DNA from: Patescibacteria group bacterium | GTDB taxonomy: Bacteria > Patescibacteriota > Gracilibacteria > UBA1369 > JAHJTR01 | Direction of reading: 5' to 3' | Assembly: GCA_018829865.1 (NCBI GenBank) | Contig: JAHJTR010000027.1 | Location: 1-15,337, forward strand | DNA: 15,337 nucleotides | Part shown: positions 1 through 5,742 of the stretch, one piece after another | Position numbering within the stretch: the first letter of the stretch is position 1 | Layout: each line of letters opens with the position of its first letter | Notes under the pieces: model-generated | Told to the model about the DNA's origin: nothing | Seen by the model: only the letters and a program-made list of their open reading frames with translations | The model's database searches: none | Translations under genes and position numbers: made by a program

Positions 1-206
1 AAGAATTCTTCAAAGAAATTGACGAAGAAAATACCAGTGAAGGAGAACTTGAATCAATAGGTGGTAAATCTGTTGAAGTTTTCACCCTCGACCAACCAAC
101 AGGTGACAGCGAATACATCTACTTTGTTGAGCATGAAGGTAAAACAATCACAATTCAAGGTGAAGACAAAGCAAAACTTGAAAGCATTATCGAATCAATT
201 GAGTAA
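1..206 (+). CDS. C-terminal end of an unrecognised protein (partial)
   Basis: The frame that stops with TAA at 204-206 is open back to the window edge and gives about 67 residues. The fragment is acidic and ends with alternating hydrophobic residues (IYFVEHEGKTITI) followed by a short helix-like tail (LESIIESIE). That pattern resembles the last beta strands and helix of small exported or lipoprotein domains, but I do not recognise a family. No terminator follows it, and the next gene starts 92 bases downstream on the same strand, so co-transcription is possible. The start and any signal peptide lie outside the window. The open frame and codon pattern support a real gene; its function is unknown. 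Confidence 0.6.
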   Translation, partial: EFFKEIDEENTSEGELESIGGKSVEVFTLDQPTGDSEYIYFVEHEGKTITIQGEDKAKLESIIESIE

Positions 207-298
207 TTCACAAACAATTCAATAAAGCGCAAAACGGGAATAATAGCTCACGAAATGCATGCACATTTAATAAATCATAATATTTAAATTCAAAAACT

Positions 299-787
299 AT
301 GAACATATCACAAAAAACACTTATCGCTTTAACACTTGTAATGGCGGTCAGTCTCAGTGCTTGCTCAATAGACATCAACATGGGTAAAGACAAAGAAGCA
401 GAACAGAATACAAAAGACATCAAATCAGAAAACACACCTGCCCCGAAAGACCTGGATCCAAACGAAGAAACCATGGAAACAAAGACTGAAAATGCCCAAG
501 ATCTAGCGGAAATAACCAAAGCAATGGCCACAAAATATGAAGAAAAAGAAGAAAATATCACTATCACAATTGAAGACAACGATCACATGTATGCCCGAGG
601 AACAGTTATCTTCAAAGATGCAGTAAGCGGTGCTTGGTGGCTTGCCTTTAAAGCGGATAAAGAATGGGAAATAGTAGCTGACGGAAACGGAGCAATGATG
701 TGCGATGACGTTGATTTCAACGAATTCCCTGTAGCAATGGTTGAAACCTGTACAAATGATAAAGGTGAAGAAGTTTCAAGGAGATAA
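299..787 (+). CDS. small secreted lipoprotein of unknown function
   Basis: This is a 162-residue protein with a classic lipoprotein signal: a Lys near the N terminus, a hydrophobic stretch at residues 7-19, and lipobox LSAC with the lipid-bearing Cys at residue 22. The mature part starts with a charged, probably disordered linker (about 30-60) rich in Lys, Glu and Pro. A compact domain follows (about 63-155) with the pattern SGAWWLAFKADKEWEIVADG. Two cysteines, 135 and 151, could form a disulfide outside the membrane. The WWLAFK-x-x-x-EWEIV pattern reminds me of small conserved lipoproteins in Patescibacteria, but I cannot name a family. The start was chosen because the signal peptide begins there. 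It has no Shine-Dalgarno site but an A-rich leader identical to that of the gene at 9903. A strong hairpin terminator follows. Confidence 0.85.
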   Translation: MNISQKTLIALTLVMAVSLSACSIDINMGKDKEAEQNTKDIKSENTPAPKDLDPNEETMETKTENAQDLAEITKAMATKYEEKEENITITIEDNDHMYARGTVIFKDAVSGAWWLAFKADKEWEIVADGNGAMMCDDVDFNEFPVAMVETCTNDKGEEVSRR

Positions 788-821
788 TAAAAAAGAGCTG
801 ACAAAAATCAGCATTACATTA

Positions 822-853
822 GCAAAAAGGGCTTTAAACAAGGCCCTTTTTGC
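822..853. terminator. bidirectional rho-independent terminator
   Basis: A perfect 11-bp inverted repeat (GCAAAAAGGGC at 822-832, its complement at 843-853) encloses a 10-base loop. The stem has an A run on its 5' arm and a T run on its 3' arm, so it can end transcription of the lipoprotein gene on the plus strand and of uvrB on the minus strand. A weaker GCTGA/TCAGC hairpin at 797-812 lies just before it. Confidence 0.85.
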
Positions 854-899
854 ATGCAAACATCAAACATTAGAGATAGCTACAAAAAAAGTCAAAAAG

Positions 900-930
900 T
901 TGGAGCAGGATTGCATCCAGGTCCCTCCAA
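900..930. other. imperfect stem-loop after uvrB
   Basis: TTGGAG at 900-905 pairs with CTCCAA at 925-930, and GGAT at 908-911 pairs with ATCC at 915-918 inside it. It lies in the roughly 100 bases between the terminator and the uvrB stop codon, where I see no gene. It may be a 3' end hairpin of uvrB mRNA; no T run follows, so it is unlikely to be the terminator itself. Confidence 0.3.
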
Positions 931-962
931 ACATTGAAGCCAATCACTAAAACAAACAAACG

Positions 963-2933
963 CTACATCAAATCATGTTCCCTCTTAATAATCTCAATCT
1001 GATCCCTAATTTCAGCCGCCTCTTCAAATTGCAGATTTTGTGAAGCCAAATCCATTTGAGCCGAAAGCCCATCAACAAAACGCTTAATTTCATCCTCTGG
1101 TATTTTTTTCGTATCAATGCGCTTCTTATTTTTAGATTTGCCTTTAAATTGCAACTCTTTAACCGCTTTTATAATTGTTTGAGGAGTGATGCCATGCTTC
1201 TCATTATACGCAGCTTGAATCCCGCGCCTACGAGCAGTTTCTTCAATCGCAGCCCGCATAGCATCGGTAACTCTATCCCCATACATCACCACAAAACCAT
1301 CCACATTTCGAGCCGCTCTACCGATAGTCTGAATCAAAGCATCACGCGAACGCAAAAACCCTTGCTTATCAGCATCCAAAATCCCAATAAAAGAAACCTC
1401 CGGCAAATCAAGCCCCTCCCTCAAAAGATTAATACCCACAAGCACATCAAACACCCCAAGTCTAAGATCACGCAAAATCTCAATTCGCTCAATAGTATCA
1501 ATATCAGAATGGAGATAACGCACCTGCACCCCGGCCTCAGTCAAATAATCCGTCAATTCCTCCGCACTCCGTTTAGTAAGAGTCGTAATCAACGCACGAT
1601 CACCTTTTTCTTCAATCCGTGTAATCTCCTTCATAATATCATCAATCTGATGCTTGGAAGGCCTAACCTCAATCACAGGATCCAAAAGCCCCGTCGGTCT
1701 GATTATTTGCTCAACAAATTTATTCTTAGTCTTAGCAAGTTCATATTTCCCCGGAGTCGCCGAAACATAAACCGCATTTTTTATATGATTCTCAAATTCC
1801 TCAAATTTAAGAGGACGATTATCGGCTGCCGACGGCATCCTAAAACCATATTCAATCAAAGTATTTTTACGCGACAAATTACCATTATACATCGCCCCAA
1901 TTTGAGGCACAGTAATATGCGATTCATCAATAAAAACCATCATATTATCAGGAAAATAATCCATCAAAGTCGCACATTGCTGACCCTCCTCACGATTATG
2001 CAAATAACGAGTATAATTCTCAATTCCGCTACAATAACCCGTCTCAAGCATCATCTCAATATCATACTCAGTTTTAGTTTTAAGTCGATAAGCTTCAATT
2101 TGCTTCCCGATACTCATTAAATACTCATATCGTTCTTCCAGCTCCTTCTTAATCCCATCAATGGCCCTCAGTATTCTCTCACGACTTGCAACATCATGCT
2201 TCGCCGGAAAAATCTTAATTTCCTCAAGCTCCCGAATAATCTCACCGGTAAAGGAGTCAGCCTCAACAATTTTTTCGATTTCATCACCAAAAAATTCCAA
2301 CCTAAATATTGTATCTTGTGAAGGAGGAAAAATCTCAACCATATCGCCCAAAACATGAAACATCCCCTGCTTAAACTCCATCATGCTACGGTTATACTGA
2401 ATATCCGTTAAATGCCTCAGCAACTTATCACGCTTATATTCCTGCCCTGATTTAATATCAATCGCAATCTTGCCATACTCCTCAACTGAACCAAGCCCAT
2501 AAATACAACTAACAGACGCCACAACAATCACATCCTTACGCGTCAGCAAACTGGTTGTCGCCGAATGACGATATTTATTAATTTCCTCATTTATCGAAGC
2601 ATCCTTTTCAATATAAGTATCAGACTTGGGCAAATACGCCTCAGGCTGATAATAATCATAATAAGAAACAAAATAATTTACCGAATTCTCAGGAAAAAAC
2701 TCCTGAAATTCACTACAAAGCTGTGCTGCCAAAGTTTTATTATGAGCAATAACCAACGTCGGTCTCTGCAATTGCTCAATCATCTGAGCCATCACAAAAG
2801 TCTTACCTGTACCTGTTGCCCCAAGCAAAACCTGATGTTTTTTTTTACTTTTCACACCCTTTACCAAAGTATCAATCGCCATCGGCTGATCTCCTGTCGG
2901 TTTAAACGGCGAAACTAATTTAAATTTTGGCAT
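963..2933 (-). CDS. uvrB: UvrABC system protein B (excinuclease helicase subunit)
   Basis: UvrB receives damaged DNA from UvrA, inserts a beta-hairpin between the strands, verifies the lesion and recruits UvrC for incision in the cytoplasm. The protein has 656 residues, close to the usual 660-680. Visible motifs in order are: Walker A GATGTGKT (38-45); the beta-hairpin region YYDYYQPEAYLPKSDTY (about 92-108); the DESH Walker B box in VFIDESHIT; helicase motifs V and VI in LVGINLLREGLDLPEV and QTIGRAARN; and a C-terminal UVR domain (about 620-655, with LQFEEAAEIRDQI) that contacts UvrC. No key residue is missing. The start is the ATG just before PKFKLVSPFKPTGDQP, the normal UvrB N terminus. 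No Shine-Dalgarno site is visible. It is the only repair gene here, which is normal because uvrA, uvrB and uvrC are often dispersed. The stop is TAG. Confidence 0.98.
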   Translation of the reverse strand: MPKFKLVSPFKPTGDQPMAIDTLVKGVKSKKKHQVLLGATGTGKTFVMAQMIEQLQRPTLVIAHNKTLAAQLCSEFQEFFPENSVNYFVSYYDYYQPEAYLPKSDTYIEKDASINEEINKYRHSATTSLLTRKDVIVVASVSCIYGLGSVEEYGKIAIDIKSGQEYKRDKLLRHLTDIQYNRSMMEFKQGMFHVLGDMVEIFPPSQDTIFRLEFFGDEIEKIVEADSFTGEIIRELEEIKIFPAKHDVASRERILRAIDGIKKELEERYEYLMSIGKQIEAYRLKTKTEYDIEMMLETGYCSGIENYTRYLHNREEGQQCATLMDYFPDNMMVFIDESHITVPQIGAMYNGNLSRKNTLIEYGFRMPSAADNRPLKFEEFENHIKNAVYVSATPGKYELAKTKNKFVEQIIRPTGLLDPVIEVRPSKHQIDDIMKEITRIEEKGDRALITTLTKRSAEELTDYLTEAGVQVRYLHSDIDTIERIEILRDLRLGVFDVLVGINLLREGLDLPEVSFIGILDADKQGFLRSRDALIQTIGRAARNVDGFVVMYGDRVTDAMRAAIEETARRRGIQAAYNEKHGITPQTIIKAVKELQFKGKSKNKKRIDTKKIPEDEIKRFVDGLSAQMDLASQNLQFEEAAEIRDQIEIIKREHDLM

Positions 2934-2956
2934 AAAAACTGAGCTAGCTACTAAAT

Positions 2957-2985
2957 AGTCTAATAATTGACCAATATTTTTTCAA
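2957..2985 (-). promoter_or_regulatory. alternative proximal promoter for uvrB
   Basis: On the minus strand TTGAAA (2980-2985) and TAGACT (2957-2962) are separated by 17 bases. The -10 matches only four of six consensus bases, so this is weaker than the distal candidate. A start near 2950 would give a very short leader. Confidence 0.3.
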
Positions 2986-3066
2986 GTCACCTAAATAACT
3001 TTCATTTAAATAAGGGCTACATGTAGAGGAGATTCTACCACATACATATACTTTGTGGAAAGGTTT

Positions 3067-3095
3067 TTTATAGCATACACAATATTGCAAATCAA
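3067..3095 (-). promoter_or_regulatory. likely sigma-70 promoter for uvrB
   Basis: Read on the minus strand, TTGATT (3090-3095) is separated by 17 bases from TATAAA (3067-3072), which is preceded by an extended TGC. Transcription would start near 3060, leaving a leader of roughly 125 bases before uvrB. No LexA-type box was recognised. Confidence 0.5.
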
Positions 3096-3111
3096 AGTTG
3101 CAGTAAAACAC

Positions 3112-3903
3112 CTACGTCTTTATCTTCCTACCCAGATAAAAATTATAAATTACAACAAATGAAAAAGCACCAACCAACGAAGCAACAAAAACCGCAACAA
3201 AATAACCAATCTCTTTGGGTAGCTGCCATTGATTATCAATAGGTTCAAAAACATTTACCTGCCCTAGCCCCACACCATAGTAATTTTCCCAATCCACATC
3301 CAAAAAATTTCTTCGTTGATCATCCACAAGACTGGCCAAAACACCTTCATGAAATTCAAAATCAATATCCCCCTGTGCCCTCCTTTTAAAATTAAATATT
3401 ATCAATTCACCCTCACTATTAATCAACTCATCACCTCTTTTTAAAGACAAACCGGTAATCAATTTATCACGATCATGAGTAACCAAAACCATAGGATCAA
3501 AACCAGCAACATCATCACCGGCAAAAAGCCCACCTACCTGATACCCCTGATAATCCAAAAGGCTATTATCATAAATAAAATTAAAAGCGGCACCAAATAA
3601 CGGCCTACCCGGAGTTGTCATTTTTACATAAGCCTTCACATCACCATTTTCAGCATCAACAACATCAATATAAACAACAGTCGCAGGATTCCCAACCTCA
3701 GCATTATCACTAGGATGAAGCTTTTCCCCATATTGAGCCTCATAACCGGCAAAAACACTACCCATATTCACCAACATCAAACTCACAATCAACATAGACA
3801 ATAAAAAGAGCAACAACACAGATCTTAGCGACAAAATATCCTTCATAACCAATATTCCCTTTCTACCAATATTTTCAATACCATTCATAATTAATTTTTT
3901 CAT
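3112..3903 (-). CDS. membrane-anchored cohesin-like protein
   Basis: This is a 263-residue protein. A hydrophobic segment (about 28-52) serves as signal peptide or anchor. A beta-rich domain (about 73-212) has cohesin-like features: FGAAFNFIYDNSLLDYQGY, LITGLSLKRGDELINSEGEL, and then the strand pattern IIFNFKRRAQGDIDFEF. A second membrane helix (about 232-255) ends in a basic tail (GRKIKT), which would leave the domain outside the cell and the tail inside. Cohesins bind dockerins, and the gene just upstream encodes a dockerin, so this is a plausible surface receptor for it. The reading frame is open to an ATG at 4002, but that extension translates a GC-rich hairpin. I chose the ATG at 3903 because its 17-base leader and start are identical to those of the gene at 13121. 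ATGs at 3921 and 3846 are alternatives. The cohesin call rests on pattern only. Confidence 0.75.
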   Translation of the reverse strand: MKKLIMNGIENIGRKGILVMKDILSLRSVLLLFLLSMLIVSLMLVNMGSVFAGYEAQYGEKLHPSDNAEVGNPATVVYIDVVDAENGDVKAYVKMTTPGRPLFGAAFNFIYDNSLLDYQGYQVGGLFAGDDVAGFDPMVLVTHDRDKLITGLSLKRGDELINSEGELIIFNFKRRAQGDIDFEFHEGVLASLVDDQRRNFLDVDWENYYGVGLGQVNVFEPIDNQWQLPKEIGYFVAVFVASLVGAFSFVVIYNFYLGRKIKT

Positions 3904-3940
3904 TTTTTTTAGATTAAACATTTTTGAATAGTTTCCATAT

Positions 3941-3981
3941 CCGCCCCGGGCCCTAATTTTTATGGGCTCTCTCCGGGGCGG
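3941..3981 (-). other. GC-rich intercistronic stem-loop
   Basis: CCGCCCCGG at 3941-3949 pairs perfectly with CCGGGGCGG at 3973-3981 (9 bp). Inside it, GCCC at 3950-3953 pairs with GGGC at 3964-3967 around a 10-base loop, with a 5-base bulge (3968-3972) on one side. It lies between the dockerin stop and the cohesin start and is far more GC-rich than its surroundings. No T run follows on either strand, so a simple terminator is unlikely. An mRNA-stabilising or processing hairpin that sets unequal expression of the two genes is a reasonable inference. Confidence 0.7.
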
Positions 3982-4051
3982 AACTTTAGTATCAGTTAAC
4001 AATAAATATTATTAGCCAATATCACTAAAGATAAAATCATCAGCTCAAGAA

Positions 4052-5584
4052 TTACGGAGTTGGAGTATAAGTCTTAGCCCAATCAACCCCAAGATCAATC
4101 AAATCACTTCCATTAATATCGCCACTATAAGTCAAATCTGCTCGGGGATTAAACTCAGCAAAAGTCAAATCCAACCCAAACAACCTGGCCAAAAGATCCA
4201 AATCACGACCATCAACCCTGTCATTTTTATCAATATCAGATTTAATACCCCTTGTATCCTTACCGGTAGCTGTAACTGCAGTACTCTCATTACCTCCTTT
4301 TACAGATATCACCTGGTATTCATAATCATGAGAAATCAAAATATTACCACCTTTGCTCACCCCATCTTTATCCACAAATGAAGTAGCACTAACCGTATCC
4401 ATTAATAGATATGTGCCATCCACTCCTTTTCTAAAAACCTTATAACTATCAGCGCCACCACTGGCAGCTACCCATGTCAATTTAATCTCATATCGATTAT
4501 CCCCTTCCTGCGCAACCAAATTAGTAACCGGATTAACAGTTGTACTACTTCCGGATGAAACATTAATATTTAAAGGAGAAGTAGAGTAAGGAATATCACC
4601 ACTCAGCCCACCCAAAAACACCTTAGACTGATCAAGCGCAATCTGAGAAGAATCACCATCACTTCCAACCACCTTAAAAGTCACATCAAACATTTCACCA
4701 CTACCCGAAATCCCTGTTTTAGGACTCACAGTTCTAGCTTCTCCAATAATCAAACGACCAGGCTGATTATTCAGAAGCCCAACCTGAAAAGATGTAGGAT
4801 CATTGGCAAAATAATTCAAGAAAGTACCTTTTGCTGCGCTTTGATACTCAAGCACGGTCGCATCATAGGTCAAATCAACACCGTAGCTGAAAAAGTCACT
4901 AACTGTACCGGCATTCAAAGCCACATTAAAAGTAACACCTGGAGCCAACGTGGTATTTGTAGTATTCAAAGTCAAAGGAACCCCACTCGGAGTAGTCGTG
5001 GAACCACTGTTAACCGTGCCCGGAGTACCTAGAATATTACTTCCCGCACTAGCCTGATCACCACTGCCACTCGCACAATCCTGCCAATTGGTAGCATCAT
5101 CCGCACCATTCACAGCTATTCGCTCCATTGTTGCCTTGGTTGTACTATTACCCGCATACCACATACCACCCAAGCCACCAACTAAATCAACAGTATTACC
5201 CAGTGCATCCTTAAGCTCTAGCTTATCGCCAGTATTAGCCAAAGACACACCAATTATGGCATCCGCAGTTCTAGTTGTTACCGCATCCTCACTATCCTCA
5301 ATTAAAAAATACCCTTTTGACGGAATCGTCCCTGTAGTAATAACATAATCACTAGTATCATCATCAGTAATCTTCCATCCACTAATATCAATTGAATTTA
5401 ATGAGTCATTATAGAGCTCAATATACTCATCACCCGAGGCATCAGCGGACCCCATCCATGCAACCTCATTAATAACAACCTGCCCTTTATAACTGGAATC
5501 AGCAGCCATCACCCCTCCCATAGGAAGAAACATATTCAAAGCCAAAACTCCAATTAAAAATACAGACATTTTTTTAAAATTCAT
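4052..5584 (-). CDS. secreted lamin-tail / cohesin / Fn3 / dockerin protein
   Basis: This is a 510-residue exported protein. Its N terminus MNFKKMSVFLIGVLALNMF is a signal peptide with a likely cut after VMAA near residue 28. Domains in order are: a lamin-tail domain (about 33-150, with INEVAWMGSAD, YIELYN and DISGWKI); a cohesin-like domain (about 202-343, with FFSYGVDLTYDATVLEY and SGSGEMFDVTFKV); a fibronectin type III domain (about 351-441, with KLTWVAASGGADSYKVFRK); and a C-terminal dockerin (about 446-506). Dockerin loop 1 (DIDKNDRVDGRD) has good calcium ligands. Loop 2 (DLTYSGDINGSD) keeps Asp at positions 1 and 12 but has Thr and Ser at positions 3 and 5, so it is weaker. Having both a cohesin and a dockerin, it can in principle bind a partner at each end. 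I chose the ATG at 5584 over one 51 bases upstream because it begins the signal peptide. No enzyme domain is visible. Confidence 0.88.
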   Translation of the reverse strand: MNFKKMSVFLIGVLALNMFLPMGGVMAADSSYKGQVVINEVAWMGSADASGDEYIELYNDSLNSIDISGWKITDDDTSDYVITTGTIPSKGYFLIEDSEDAVTTRTADAIIGVSLANTGDKLELKDALGNTVDLVGGLGGMWYAGNSTTKATMERIAVNGADDATNWQDCASGSGDQASAGSNILGTPGTVNSGSTTTPSGVPLTLNTTNTTLAPGVTFNVALNAGTVSDFFSYGVDLTYDATVLEYQSAAKGTFLNYFANDPTSFQVGLLNNQPGRLIIGEARTVSPKTGISGSGEMFDVTFKVVGSDGDSSQIALDQSKVFLGGLSGDIPYSTSPLNINVSSGSSTTVNPVTNLVAQEGDNRYEIKLTWVAASGGADSYKVFRKGVDGTYLLMDTVSATSFVDKDGVSKGGNILISHDYEYQVISVKGGNESTAVTATGKDTRGIKSDIDKNDRVDGRDLDLLARLFGLDLTFAEFNPRADLTYSGDINGSDLIDLGVDWAKTYTPTP

Positions 5585-5613
5585 AATTTTTTTCTTAAAA
5601 TAATAATATAGGA

Positions 5614-5635
5614 GGCGCGCCAACATTGCCAACAT
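5614..5635 (-). promoter_or_regulatory. repeats in the dockerin gene leader
   Basis: The 8-base palindrome GGCGCGCC (5614-5621) abuts a direct repeat of GCCAACAT (5619-5626 and 5628-5635, period 9), about 30-50 bases upstream of the start. Tandem sites on one DNA face could bind a regulator or structure the leader. There is no independent support for either role. Confidence 0.25.
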
Positions 5636-5742
5636 ATTACAAGACGAAGATTAAGAAAAAGTTAAATCCAGATAAAATCTTCTTAAAACACCTACCATAT
5701 TTTTTCCGTCAACAAAAAACCTCCCACCCTTTATAGCATCCT

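Noticed and set aside
741..950. 69-codon open frame overlapping the lipoprotein gene end
   Set aside because: It reads through the terminator hairpin in a different frame, has no start signal and resembles nothing.
1056..2120. Long plus-strand open frame of 354 codons across uvrB
   Set aside because: It is antisense to the well-supported uvrB, has low-complexity composition (many Ile, Asn, Arg) produced by the opposite strand's codon use, and matches no family.
3904..4002. Upstream ATG start for the cohesin protein
   Set aside because: The added 33 residues translate the GC-rich hairpin and would bury the signal segment far from the N terminus.
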